Counted from the first letter of the stretch, positions 24,925 to 35,681 are shown. The stretch is DNA of 64,000 nt from Prionace glauca (GCA_037974335.1 CM075760.1:57813812-57877811), one strand, 5' to 3'. Numbers and translations are program-made. The notes: generated by a model from the sequence alone, not told the origin.

Positions 24925-25230
24925 TGTGGATGGCACGGTGGCATATATGTTAGGGTTTCTGCCTCAAAGCGCCAGGGACCCGGGTTCAACTCCCAGTTTG
25001 GGTCTGTCTGTGTGGAGTCTGCATATTCTCCAATTGCCTGCTCATTTACTCACATTGTTCAAGGATATGCCGCATAGGTTGATCCACGATGATGAATTGT
25101 CCAATCATGTCAGGAGAATTTGCAGGGAATATACGTGGGGTGATGGGGATAGACTTAGGTGGGAATGTTGTGGGTTTGGGCTTGATAGGCCAAAAGGCCT
25201 TCTTCTGCTCTGTAATGATTCTATGGACAT
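24925..25230 (+). mobile_element. SINE type 1 insertion
   Basis: GGATGGCACGGTGGCATATATG is the A-box end and GGGACCCGGGTTCAACTCCC the B-box region, so the 5' part is clearly tRNA-derived. The downstream phrase GCCAAAAGGCCTTCTTCTGC marks the 3' part. It is absent from the paralogous position near 34150. Confidence 0.75.
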
Positions 25231-25480
25231 GGGCACCTTTGACTGTTCAGAATTTATTGCCTACTTCTTGTCCGAAGGCAGTGAGAGACAATCACATTGC
25301 TGTGGCTCTTGGATCACACATAGGCCAGACCAGGTAAGGACGGCACATTCCCTTCTCTAAAATACATTAGTGAAGCAGATAGGTTTTTACACAATCGACA
25401 ATGATATCTTGACCGTAAGTGAATTCTTATTTCCAGACACTTTTTTTTACGGAATTTAAATCCCACCATCTGTGGGGTCC
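25230..25480 (-). mobile_element. SINE type 2 fragment, reverse orientation
   Basis: The phrases AGAATTTATTGCCTACTTC, GGCCAGACCAGGTAAGGACGG and TTTTTACACAATCGACAATG are, in reverse, the body of the SINE type 2 family. It abuts the SINE type 1 copy. Confidence 0.6.
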
Positions 25481-25675
25481 TGAGAACATTAGTTAAGTTT
25501 GTGCATTAATTGCCGAGCGATAACATTGGGCCATTTCTTCCCTCCTTCTTGTATTCAGTCCCAAATTACAGTGACAGCTACCCACACCTGAAATAAAATT
25601 ATTTCAGCAATTAGTTACATAAATCGATAATAATTCTACAAATGGATTATATTTTTGCTGCAATGTGCAAATCAA

Positions 25676-25945
25676 AGAACAAAGAACAAGAACAAAGAAC
25701 AACACAGCACGGGAAACAGGCCCTTCGGCCCAACGAGCCCGCGCCGCCGTCCCATTGTCAGTGACCTATTCATGATTTTAGTCTATGCCTAATGTGCGAG
25801 GATCAGGGAGGTCCAATATAGGGACAATTTGTTACCCAATCAATCAGCCTAAAAGCACATTTTTGGGATGTGGGAGGAAACCGGAGCACCCGGAAGAAAC
25901 CCACGCAACCACGGGAAGAACGCGCAAACTCCCACGGACACTGGC
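25676..25945 (-). mobile_element. CR1-C type LINE 3' tail, reverse orientation
   Basis: The reverse strand runs from GTTTGCGCGTTCTTCCCGTG through TGGGTTTCTTCCGGGTGCTC to GGGCCTGTTTCCCGTGCTG and an AACAAAGAACAAGAACAAAG tail. It matches the 3' end of copy C at 20327-20581, so it is a severely 5'-truncated copy of that LINE or a dependent short element. Confidence 0.85.
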
Positions 25946-26199
25946 ATTTTTACCCTGATAAAGTCATGTCATCTTCTTTATGTCTATTCTCTTGTGAAGG
26001 GGTGCAGAATTAAGGGACTTGAATTACAATCAAATTGTTTTTTTCTCTATATGAGAGTCTCAAATATAATTGCACCTTTTGGAGTGGCAGAGACGTTCCA
26101 ATGGATCTCACTCTTTCTGCCTCAGTGTTAGTCTGTCTCTTGAATATTCCAGTGTCAGCAATCAATTCACTGGGAATAATCCTCGGTGTTTTTTGATAT

Positions 26200-26508
26200 A
26201 TTTTATTTGATTTATTATTATCACACACATTAGTACACAGTCTTGCGCACTATACAGACAGAGCATACCGTGCATAGAGAAGGAAGGGAGAGAGTGAAGA
26301 ATATTATGTTGCAGTCATAGCTCGGGTCTAGAAAAATATCAATTTAATGCGAGGTAGATCCATTCAAAAATCTGATTGCAGCTGTAAAGAAATTGTTTCT
26401 GAGTCGGTTTGTATTGTTTTCAGATTTTGTTTTTTACCTAGTTCCCGATGGCAAAAGGTGAGAGAGTGTGTCCGGGGTGAGGTGTGTTTTCTTTTCATAG
26501 TTTTTTTT
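26200..26508 (+). mobile_element. interspersed element inserted in the pseudo-VH intron
   Basis: It interrupts the homology with the functional leader intron. Landmarks are TCTTGCGCACTATACAGACAG, CATACCGTGCATAGAGAAGG, and GTTCCCGATGGCAAAAGGTG. I recognise this as a common interspersed element of shark genomes but cannot assign its class. Confidence 0.65.
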
Positions 26509-26756
26509 TAAAGTGTCGAATCGGAGGTTGTGTTGACTCAGCCAGAGGCAGAAACCGGGCATCCCTGAGGCTCCCTGAGACTGAGCTGTAAAGACAAAGT
26601 GTTCAATATGGTCAGCAACTGGATGGTCTGGGTCCGACCCGTCCCTGATAGTGTTTATAGTCTCTCCTTCAGTATGATAGTCTTGGATCAACCCACAATT
26701 CCTCCGCCCCAGAGATTCAGAATCAATTTATTCCACCCAAAGACGCTTAAAACAAC

Positions 26757-26903
26757 GTAAAGAGAAATTGCTGGACAGTCTCATGACATCTGGACTCGAA
26801 ACGTCAGCTGTTCCTTCTCCTTACAAATATTGCCATGCCTGCTGAGATTTTCCAGCATTTTCTCTTTGGGTTTGAATTCCAGAATCCACAGAATTGTTTT
26901 TAT
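26757..26903 (+). mobile_element. SINE type 3 insertion with target-site duplication
   Basis: The body has CATCTGGACTCGAAACGTC and CTGAGATTTTCCAGCATTTTC and ends in AATTGTTTTTA. It is flanked by GCTTAAAACAAC (26745-26756) and ACTTCAAACAAC (26904-26915). Both match the single ACTTCAAACAAC of the functional VH FR3, so this is an imperfect target-site duplication of about 11-12 bp. Confidence 0.8.
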
Positions 26904-27164
26904 ACTTCAAACAACATCTTCTCTTGGCAAATAACTATAAACCGAGTATTCCTATCTTTCCCCTGTCTGTCCTACACAGACTCCAGTTCCATGTGATGAA
27001 AATAACCCTTCACCACCACTGAAATATCCGAGAAAGCCACCCAGTTGTATTAAAGCGGCAGTGGAAAGTCACCCATCCAGAGGGCAGGTTTCAGCAAGGT
27101 GGTTCACAATCACCAATTAATGTTAGCTTTGTCAGTGAAGCTCGCATCCAGAGATTCAATAAAA

Positions 27165-27265
27165 TCAATGCAAATTGCTGCAGATTCCGGAAATCTAAAA
27201 CTAAAACAGCAACAGTGCTACTCAGCATCTCAATGGGTTTCATCAGAGAGAGAGAACCAGATTCG
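27165..27265 (-). mobile_element. SINE type 3 fragment, reverse orientation
   Basis: GCAAATTGCTGCAGATTCCGG and TCAGCATCTCAATGGGTTTCATC are the reversed 3' end and middle of the SINE type 3 family seen at 26757. Confidence 0.55.
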
Positions 27266-27599
27266 TATTTAACATCAATGCCAGGATGTCAAATCTCTTG
27301 ATATAATTATGAACAGCAAATCTGTTCTGTCCAATGTCCGACCCAAAACCTCATTTGTCAAATAAAATCGCAAATTTGTTGGCCATTTATCATAACCGGG
27401 TTTGTGGGAGTTTGTGGTACGTAACTTACCTGGTTAGTTACAACATGAGAACAGCGAGTAAATTCAGCAAAGGTACCTCAGTGAGTTTTAATAACTTTGG
27501 GGCGACATGAGGTCGGGTAAAATGTTCTATACATTCAAATTTCCCCATAATTTGTAATACTTTGGAATCGCTGAGATTAATGTGAATATAATCACTGCT

Positions 27600-28090
27600 C
27601 TGCCTGATCATAGAAGCATAAAATCATATAATCCCTACAGTTCAACATGGTCATTCGGTCCAATAACTCTGCAGCGGGCTCTCCAGCACAGCATCCTACC
27701 TAGGCAAGCTTTCATCCGATCCCGGCAACCACACATATTCACAGGCTAATCCCCCGAACCTACACATTATTGGACACTAACAGGAAATTTAGCATAGACA
27801 ATTTACATTGGGCCTGGGAAGGATGCTCTGCCGGATAGCAGACTTGATGAACCGAATGGTCTCCTTCTGCACTGTAGCGATTCTATGATTCTACTTTGCA
27901 CATCATTGGGCGCTAAGGGGCAATTTATCACAGCCAATCCACCTAACCTGCACATCCTGGGACTGTGGAAGGAAACTGGAGCACTCGGAGGGAACTCACA
28001 TGGATATGGATAGAATGTGAAAACCACACACAGTCACCCAATGTTAGAATCGAACCCGCTTCCCTGTCGCCTGTGAGGGAGCAAAAACAA
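27600..28090 (-). mobile_element. SINE type 1 with an internal insertion, reverse orientation
   Basis: Reversed SINE type 1 landmarks lie at CCTACAGTTCAACATGGTC, CATTGGGCGCTAAGGGGC, ACTGTGGAAGGAAACTGGAG and GAATCGAACCCGC. A short piece ending GCACTGTAGCGATTCTATG (about 27820-27893) lies inside it in the other orientation. Confidence 0.65.
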
Positions 28091-28094
28091 TTGT

Positions 28095-29690
28095 ATCTCT
28101 TCGTGATAACCACATTTTTTATTCTTCCCTCGTGTGAGTGTGATCACTATTTGTGAAAGAATATTTCAGACATCAGATCTGTTTTTTTTATTTAACTTGT
28201 CGAGTTTAAACAGATTAAATCCTCAATCAGATTAACATTCAGTGGAATATCAGCCTGTTCACAGATACTTTATTAATTGTGACATCAGAACTTTCAGAAC
28301 TAATTCTGAAATGAAATGTCTTATTTTATTGTAGTTAAGTACAGCCGGAGTTATGAATGTTCAAAAAGTTCTATTCATATGTTATTTTATTCAGTTTTAT
28401 TCAACTGTTAAAATTCTTAAAATAAATCGCTATTTTGAGTTGAAACTGATCAATAAGTGACGGTTTATCTGGTTTTTCTGTCATGAACATTTCATTGTAA
28501 ACAGTGAGGTATTTATGTAAATAAATACAAGAATAGTAATTCCAAATGAGATTGTTGACTGACAAAAACACAACAAATATTTCCCCACCAACGCAACACA
28601 GAAATAGAGAGAACCATGCAAATCAATCAACGGATTCCAGTAATGGTTGTTTTTCAACATTATTTATTCATCAGTTATGTGAGGAAAAATATCATGATGA
28701 TATCTATGTTCAGAATTAGGAAATAATCCCTCTGATCCCGAAATGTAATGACACAGAAAACACAGAACATCACCTGTGTTTCATCTCTTTCTCTGTCTTT
28801 CTCCTGTCTGGTTCTGCGTCTTGTCTCTCCACGATGGTTCATCGTCTTCACTCCACAGCAAAAGAACATAAGAACGTAAGAAATGGGAGCAGGAGTAGGC
28901 CATCTAGCCCCTCGAGCCTGCCCCGGGCTCGATAAAATCAATGTTTGCCCAATGTATTCTCTCAGCCACAGGTACAGGTTTCTAACAGAATATAATTCAA
29001 TAAATTGGAATCCATGACTGAGATTTACTCTAAAAGATCTCTTGAGAAATCAATGATCTTGAAATGCTTGAAACATTTTCTTCTGCACCTAACCTCGGTT
29101 CCACCTGGTGATAAGGATTCAATGTGGAATCTTTCCCTATATTTAGCCGGTGTTGTCCCTGTCCTTGGAGTATTTGACTGGACAGAGTAGAGGAATATTT
29201 ACTCTGCGTCTGAACTCATTGTTCCTGGTTTATGAATGGTTGATATCTCTTTGTCAGGGAAGATTTAATCCGTATCGAATCTCTGCTGTACCTAGCCTGG
29301 GTGTGTTTTGTGGAACTGTGTGGACGGCTCTTTCTCCTATACCTAACACTAATTTAAACCTGCCTCCTGGATCTCGGAAGGAAGAGTGCAGGAGAGCTTT
29401 TACATAGAAGAGTGTCCATGCTCTTTCTGCCTTAATTTTGTTTGAACAGATTTATAGACGGAGTTTCACTCTGTTTATAGACAGTATAATGTTGTAAGAA
29501 CGTTTGAATTGGATAGTTTAGAGGGAGATTCTCTTTGCATCTCACTCATGCTATTCTGATTTAGGAGTTATTAATTTGCCAGTACAGAGGGGACTTTGCA
29601 TTCTGCAGCGAACCCCATGTTACTCCTGTCCTGTAAGATTTTGATGGGAGAGTCGGCCGTCTTTACAAATTTCATGGGGATTGAACCAGT
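28095..29690. other. no gene recognised; one short CR1 tail
   Basis: AT-rich sequence without a supported gene. At 28863-28945 the reversed CR1-A 3' tail is visible (AACATAAGAACGTAAGAAATG, GTAGGCCATCTAGCCCCTCG). A canonical octamer ATGCAAAT lies at 28616-28623, with no V segment nearby. Confidence 0.45.
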
Positions 29691-30060
29691 ATCTTTATAT
29701 TACAGTAAATGTACCCTGTGTCAGCTCGTATTATGAGCCATGCCTTCGTTTATTTTCCACTGGACCCTAACTCTTTCTACCTTGCATGTAGAATGTTATG
29801 TTGTCTGTCTTTGCACATAGTAAATTGGATATATTATCTGTCTGTACTAAATACGACGCTGTCCCTGCTTATATTATATGTCACCATGTTTCTGTTTATA
29901 TTAAACTAGACATTATCTCTGTTTATATTAATTTAGATCTCTCTCTGTTTGTATCAAAGTAGATGTAATCTTATTTCTGCAATTGTCCATATCCGCGTTT
30001 ATATTGTATTAGTTTTTACTCAGTTTTTACTGCACTGGTCAATGCCAGTAATGATTAAAG
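29690..30060. repeat. ancient degenerate short tandem repeat, second block
   Basis: The phrase CTGTTTATATTA recurs at about 29866, 29893 and 29919 with diverged versions around it. It resembles the block at 5145-6180. Confidence 0.5.
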
Positions 30061-30884
30061 TGGCTGGGAGAACACAATTCTCTGCATCCTTCTGCAAGGA
30101 CAAACCGTGTGAGGTTTTGGACACTGGAAAAGAAATCTGAAATCTACTTCTGCTGGCTGCAGTGAAAGTGGATATCAAGTCCTGTGTAGCATGTACTGTC
30201 AATGAAGAACAAAAAAACAAAGAAAATTACAGCACAATAAAATACTGGTGATCCAATACTGCCCGTTTCTGGATCTTGCCTGATAGCAATCTTTTTTATC
30301 CCAACATATTATCTCTTCATCTCACAAAACCGTGGAGTAAAACAAACATAATTCAAAGAGAGGCATAGTTAAGTGCAGGAACAAAATTGCCACAGTGAAA
30401 TATATACACAGGGTGTGTATCAAATATTACATAACCAGAGAGAATGCCGTGTGCAATGTAAACTGAGCTCTGGTCTAGCAGAGTATTAACAGAGCCAGGC
30501 TGTATTTTAATATAAACAGGGGCCTGCTTCAAGAAAATAGTAATGAGTTAGTGCCGAGTGCCATGTGGGGATGGTCAAATGCCAAATTCCAATGAGACCC
30601 ATATCCCGTGAAAGAAACATTTTTAAAAATAACAGTGTCAAGGAAAATAAAACTGAGACAGTATCTCGCACGGTTTTACTGTTATAGGAGCTTCTTAGAC
30701 ATGAACTGAGACAGTGCTGAGTAATTACTGACACTGGACCGAATAAGGAGAATATAAAAAAAAGTCCAAAAAGATAATAATTATTTTCACGAATTACCAT
30801 CCATTTGCAATTTAATAATTCCATTCACCAGATCTCATTCATATATAATGATGAGTATATTTAAAATTACTCTATGATAGGAAA

Positions 30885-31115
30885 GCGACGTTGTCTAGGC
30901 CCCCATTTATTCCCCATTGCTAATTGCATTCAGTAAGCTGGTGGTGAGCCGCCTTATTCAATTGCTGCAGAACCTGCAGTGTAGGCACACCAACAGTGCT
31001 CTTAGGGAGGGTGTTCCTGGACTCCGACGCAGCGTAAGTAAAGGAGTGGCCCAAGTGATGTTAGTGAGTTACTTGGAAAGGAATTTCCAGGCGGGGTTAT
31101 TCCAATTTCCCAGTT
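30885..31115 (-). mobile_element. family-2 LINE-like fragment
   Basis: CCCCATTTATTCCCCATTGC, AGCTGGTGGTGAGCCGCC and TTAGGGAGGGTGTTCCTGG follow the order seen in the copies at 21980 and 40790. Confidence 0.6.
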
Positions 31116-31159
31116 ATCATCAATTCATACAGATAAACAATTAGTTCACCAATTATGTT

Positions 31160-31680
31160 CATCAGTTTGATAAAAGCAAAAGACTGCAGATTCTGGAAGT
31201 TGAAACAAAAATAATGAATGCTGGAAAATCTCAACGGGTCTGATAGCATCTGTGGAGAGAGAATAAAGCCAACGTTTCGAGTCAGTGTTATCTTTTTTAT
31301 TTGGAGGAAATTGAAGAGGGTGATGACATTGAGAAATGATGTGGGTGGATAGGGATTAGGATTTTTTTAGGATATATTTCGAGATTATGATGTTGATTAG
31401 TTTAGGGTGAAGAAGTTTGTTATGATATTTGGGATCACTCTGTGAATTGATGCAGCTTGTGTGTTTCTGGAAATAGTGTCTATTATTTCTGTTATTCTCA
31501 ACTCACAGGAAATTTATGCAGCTTTCCTGACACATTGCAGGAAGCAATGATGATCTCTCCAAAGCAGCAGGAATACTCTGCCGAAGGGTCATCCAGATGT
31601 GAAACAAAGGCTCTATTCTGTCTCCACAGATGTTACTGAGATTCTCCAGTATTTTCTGTTTATTTTCGGCATTTCATTCT
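31160..31680. repeat. two SINE type 3 copies in opposite orientation
   Basis: The first (31160-31290) is reversed: AAAAGCAAAAGACTGCAG, GAATGCTGGAAAATCTCAAC and CAACGTTTCGAGTC. The second (about 31545-31680) is forward: GAAGGGTCATCCAGATGTG, CTCCACAGATGTTACTGAG and CCAGTATTTTCTG. About 250 bp of other sequence separates them. Confidence 0.65.
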
Positions 31681-31689
31681 ATTCAATAT

Positions 31690-32600
31690 ATACGTTGTAC
31701 GTTGTTTCATATAATTTGTACGTTGCTTCATATGCACGTTGCTTCATATAATTTATTGATTTTAAAATTTATTGACAACACATTGGCTTTTTGACACCAA
31801 GGAATGAAATCTGTCCCAAATTTCAGTGGGGAATGGAATTAATTCAGACCGAGGATCATGAACAGCTACCCAGCAGCCTCTGCGCTTCATTGACAAGTCA
31901 TCACCTCCTCATCATACAGAATGTCCTGGTACATACCTGGAGTGTGTGATGGTTTTCAAAGTGATGATATAAATGGAACAACGTGTACTTCATGTGAAGT
32001 TACTGAATCTTTAAATTCCGATTCATTATTACACTGTTTTGGGAAATAATATTACACTTGTAGTTTTCCAGTGAGTTTCACAAATATTTCTGTTGCTATC
32101 TTATTTACTTTTCACCCTGTTGTCTTCACTAATTTGGGTGAGGGTTTGTTGATTGATTTGTTGTATATGAAAGAAGCAGTATTTTATATAGTACAATCAT
32201 TCCTCCTCAACCAAATCCCGCTCTCTCTTTCTGTCCTGGATTTGAAGATTCAGCATCAGCAGAGAAATGAACCGTTCCAAACTGCAGGAAAATCTCCCCC
32301 TACTCTTCAAGAGGATCAGCTTGCTAACTCCCGAGAAACTCGGAATGTATTTCACCCAGACACTCTGGAAGGATTGATGGACACACATTGAATAAAGGAG
32401 TTGTTTCAATTTATGAAGTAGTCAAACACAAATATGGAAATGTAGAACAGCATCATTCAGTCCCATTTATCAATGAATCCACCAATCCATTCACTAATTC
32501 CGCAATCAAAATATTCAGGCATCCAACAATCATTCATCCATCAGTCATTCATATGTCGTTCATTCCTGTGTCAAGACAGTCATACATTTATTGTTTGTGT
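31690..32600. other. no gene recognised
   Basis: AT-rich sequence with short open frames on both strands and no recognisable domain. A short direct repeat of ACGTTGCTTCATAT..A lies near 31690-31750. Confidence 0.35.
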
Positions 32601-32609
32601 AGATGGTGA

Positions 32610-34330
32610 CATCAATTATTTTAATTGATCCAGTGAGCCAGAGGCCCAGGGCAATGATGAGAGGACAGGGATTTAAGTCAGACCCTTCCCGCAGGTAGAT
32701 TTTGAATTCTATTGATAAATCTGGAATGGATAGTAATTGCGATCATTGGAACCGCTCTGATTCCCCAATGGAGGAAATCTGCCATCCCTACATTGTCTCA
32801 CAAGGATATAACTGCAGACTGAAAGCCAAATAGCTGACTCTTTAATATCTACAGAAGTGTCCAAGAAAACCAGTCAATTTAAGGGAATTTGGGACAGGCA
32901 AAGAGTGTTGGTCTTTCCAAACAAACATCCCATGGAAAGATAAAAGGAAATAAAATGTAAATGTGCATGCTCAAATATAACAGCATGTATTATCTCTGAG
33001 CCATTTCTCAGTCTGCCTGTGATTATTTCTGTCCGTCCATCACAATATCCTGATGTGTTGGAAAAATCATCATTGTTGTTAATTGGGTGCCAGAGAAGGT
33101 GGAAAATAAACCTTTATTTAGAGATGGGAAAACATCATCTAGATTTATAACTTCCAAAAATTCAAGTGCCTCCAGTACTGTTGCTGGGTAGATTTGTTTA
33201 TAAATTGACCTTACTGATAACATGCAGGGTTTTAAGTTGGCTTGGAGCCAAGCGGTCAGTTCTGATGAAACTGATCTTTGATCTACTGCACAAACACCCC
33301 CAGATGTTTCCTGTCAATAACTTTGAGCATTTGACAGCAGCCTGGATTGCTGCCAAACACTGTGTGGAACAGATTAGCGTGAAGCTCAATGGACAACATG
33401 GGATTCAGACATTTAAACAGTAAATGTTTAATTCCCACAATTTAAATCGCAATCATTCTAATCAAGTATTTTCATTCAGTGTCCTGTTCATTACCTGAGT
33501 AAATACTATGTCAAACAATAAAGTGACCGGATCATTTTTTTTCATTTCTATAGTTTCCGAGTAAATTTCATTCCAATAATTAAAGTCTGTTTATTAATCA
33601 CTTCATGAAATGAGAGAGAGAGATGTTGATGGGCCCAGTTCCCCAGTGAAGTAAAATCGGTGCAATGACATGAAATAATATTAAAACAACATCATAAAAC
33701 TGACATGTACACCGGGGATTCCTGGAATATTCTGAAATTTCTGTATCACATTGAAACAGCAGCGTGTCTTGTACCTGATTAGCACCGTGTTCTATTGTAC
33801 AGTATAATCTAATTTCTGTTATTGAAGAGTTCCTCTCATAGCTGTCAATGAGTGGAGAAATGATCAGTTCATAACCTGATTCAATGGAAGATAAAACATT
33901 TATTCTTGTGATATTGTGCAATGTGCCGCAAAGCTCTGATATCCTGTATTCCCAATACCAGTGTATGTTACACAGCCGGTAACCAATAGAGTGAGTTGCA
34001 ATGACCTGGATGCTGAAGGAGAACTTTAATGATCTCAGCGTCCGTTCCGATTCATTAACTTCTCCATCAAAAATCAATTTAATTTTATGTTTCTCCGTCA
34101 ACTCACTATTTAATTATCAGGAGGTTGGGATTCTCATTATTTTCAAAGGCCTGTCTTCGAGATTGGGGCAGTTTGACAAATATAAGGAGAAACATTGTAT
34201 TGTGTGAGAGTTTCTTCTCATCTCCAAACCCAAATTGTACAGTGATAGCCATCCACACTGTAAATAGAATCACTTTGTATATTCTACACATTTCGTTACA
34301 GAAATCGATGGTATTCCTCCTGATAAAATG
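32610..34330 (+). repeat. segmental duplicate of the IgM 5' flank (downstream copy next to the functional VH)
   Basis: This is the counterpart of 23370-25640. It begins in a shared SINE type 2 copy (32610-32900), so that SINE was present before the duplication. It contains a 167-codon open frame on the reverse strand at 33598-34101, which is broken in the upstream copy and is not called as a gene. Confidence 0.8.
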
Positions 34331-34648
34331 TGCTTTATTATTATAATGTGGCAGAGACTCGGAATTGTTGCAAAATTGTCTAATGTTCCAAAATGTCATT
34401 TCATCATTTTTAGATTTATTTTCTTGTTGGGGGTGTGGTAATAAAATCACCATATTTACAATGGAATGAGTTATTTTAAAAGTAAAGAGATGATGAACTG
34501 TAACATCACCATCAGAAATAATGGGGACAATACAATGAACATTTCAGCCAAACAAATATCCCGATACAGATAAAATGCCCATTTTAATATTAATCTATTG
34601 TAAATCTCCGAGTCCATTCTGTTGGGGGTGTGGAAGGTGGGACGTGGA

Positions 34649-34812
34649 TCCAGGCGCCGCCTCCAGCAGGGAATCAACAGGCGGCGCCTGGAAAGCCGCC
34701 CCCTTCTGCCGGGTATTTAAATACCGCTCACTGGGACCGGAATCCAACAGTCCGGGAGCTGGTTTGTTCACTGAGTTCCTGACACAACCATTTCCCCCAA
34801 ATCACCAGAAAG
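34649..34812 (+). promoter_or_regulatory. VH promoter region
   Basis: A TATA-like palindrome TATTTAAATA lies at 34714-34723, about 90 bp before the ATG. Upstream of it a perfect 14-bp inverted repeat occurs: TCCAGGCGCCGCCT (34649-34662) and AGGCGGCGCCTGGA (34679-34692) with a 16-nt spacer. I see no canonical octamer (ATGCAAAT or its reverse) within about 250 bp, unlike most tetrapod VH promoters. Confidence 0.65.
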
Positions 34813-34858
34813 ATGAGGTCGGCCATTTCTCTCAGTTTGTTGCTGACTTTCTTATCCG
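34813..34858 (+). CDS. IGHV: VH leader exon (L-part 1)
   Basis: The ATG opens MRSAISLSLLLTFLS, a short N-region and hydrophobic core typical of an immunoglobulin signal peptide. It gives one nucleotide (G) to the next exon and ends at the donor GTGAGT. The intron to the V exon is 133 bp. This is the only ATG near the V exon with a compatible frame and phase. Confidence 0.92.
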
Positions 34859-34991
34859 GTGAGTATTTTTTTTATTATTGTTCAAGTTTCTCACTGTTAC
34901 TGTCTCAGTGTTAGTGTCTCTCTGGAATGTTCCAGAGTCAGCAATCATTTCACTAAGATTAATCCCCGGTGTTTTTGATCTATTTTTACAG

Positions 34992-35296
34992 GTGTCCAGT
35001 CGGACGTTGTGTTGACCCAGCCAGAGGCTGCGACCGAGGGTCCCGGAGGTTCCCTGAAACTGACCTGTGAAGCCAGCGGGTTCAATGTTGGCAGCTACTA
35101 CATGGGTTGGATCCGGCAGGTTCCCGGACAGGGCCTGGAGTGGCTGGTTAGCTACTATACTTCATCCAGCAACTACTACGCGCCGTCAATTAAGGGTCGA
35201 TTTACTGCGTCCAAAGACACTTCAAACAACATCTTCTCTTTGGACATGAGGAGCCTGAAGATTGAAGACACGGCCATCTATTACTGTGCCAGAGAC
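34992..35296 (+). CDS. IGHV: immunoglobulin heavy-chain variable segment (VH), germline
   Basis: The exon follows TTTTTACAG and completes the signal peptide (GVQS). The mature domain starts [18 protein letters not shown]. The V-set landmarks are present: the first Cys in [10 protein letters not shown], the invariant Trp in [17 protein letters not shown]3 with [13 protein letters not shown], and D.AIYYCARD with the second Cys. CDR1 is around NVGSYYMG and CDR2 around YYTSSSNYY. The reading frame is fully open and the segment stops at the RSS heptamer, so it is unrearranged. The frame continues open beyond the RSS to 35368, but that part is not coding. The V domain pairs with light chain to form the antigen site of shark IgM. 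It looks functional. Confidence 0.96.
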
Positions 35297-35335
35297 CACA
35301 GCGAGAGGATCCAGAGCTGCACCCGGACACGAACA
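35297..35335 (+). promoter_or_regulatory. VH recombination signal, 23-bp spacer
   Basis: Heptamer CACAGCG (35297-35303, consensus CACAGTG), 23-bp spacer (35304-35326), nonamer ACACGAACA (35327-35335, consensus ACAAAAACC). The heptamer differs at position 6 and the nonamer at three places, so this is the weakest RSS of the cluster. It is the RAG1/RAG2 binding and cleavage site for joining to D1. Confidence 0.9.
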
Positions 35336-35681
35336 GCCCGGGAGGGGATTCCGCAACTTCCATCATAACCTGAAGGTCAGTATCTGTTTTAAATGCAATA
35401 TGATCGAGGGTGGTCAGAAACAAACTATAATCGTGTTAAAAAAAAGTAACACAGAAAGCATTTAACAGTAAAACTTCCCAATCTCACCGATATAACTGGT
35501 GAGCTTTTCACTGACATTCTACTCATTGTACTGTCGGCAAGTACCACACACGATATATTACTCTTTTTAATATTTATGATAGATTGTGTAATATAAACAG
35601 TTGCCTACATTTTACATTAGAGCAAAACTAATAGTCCATTTGAAGTGAATATTGAACAGCAGGACTGAACAGAGTGAGTGC

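Larger units (their letters stand above)
23360..26930 (+). repeat. segmental duplicate of the IgM 5' flank (upstream, decayed copy)
   Basis: Blocks in this interval align in order with 32630-35250. Examples: CTGCCATCCCTAC..TGG (23480 vs 32782), CATCATTGTT.CTAAAAAGGTGCCAGAGAA (23761 vs 33068), GCAGATTTGTTTATAAAT (23888 vs 33189), CAGATTAGCG (24070 vs 33371), GTGATATTGTGCAAT (24607 vs 33908), CAGTGACAGCTACCCACAC (25570 vs 34240), and the VH leader intron plus V exon (26110-26930 vs 34896-35250). The upstream copy carries several extra mobile-element insertions, listed separately. Confidence 0.85.
26105..26930 (+). pseudogene. VH pseudogene split by two insertions
   Basis: Part of a leader intron (TCAGTGTTAGTCTGTCTCTTGAATATTCCAG) matches the functional VH intron at 34909. 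The V exon starts at about 26512 with frame [16 protein letters not shown], then an in-frame stop and GSLRLSCKD, a diverged FR1-FR2 (SNWMVWVRPVP) and FR3 as far as HPKDA. No leader exon is left. A first element (about 26200-26508) sits in the intron, and a SINE (26757-26903) splits FR3. FR3 resumes as ACTTCAAACAACATCTTCTC and fades out by 26930, so the second Cys and the RSS are missing. It is the remains of the upstream duplicate of the IgM cluster. Confidence 0.88.

Noticed and set aside
27168-27175. Exact octamer ATGCAAAT downstream of the VH pseudogene
   Set aside because: It lies inside a SINE type 3 fragment and on the wrong side of the pseudogene to be a V promoter element.
33598-34101. 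A 167-codon open frame on the reverse strand in the VH upstream flank
   Set aside because: The paralogous flank at about 24.3-24.8 kb has an in-frame stop and small length changes in the same stretch, so there is no sign of coding constraint, and no domain is recognisable.
35297-35368. Continuation of the VH open frame past the V segment
   Set aside because: The heptamer-23-nonamer signal starts at 35297. The open frame beyond is chance and is removed by recombination.
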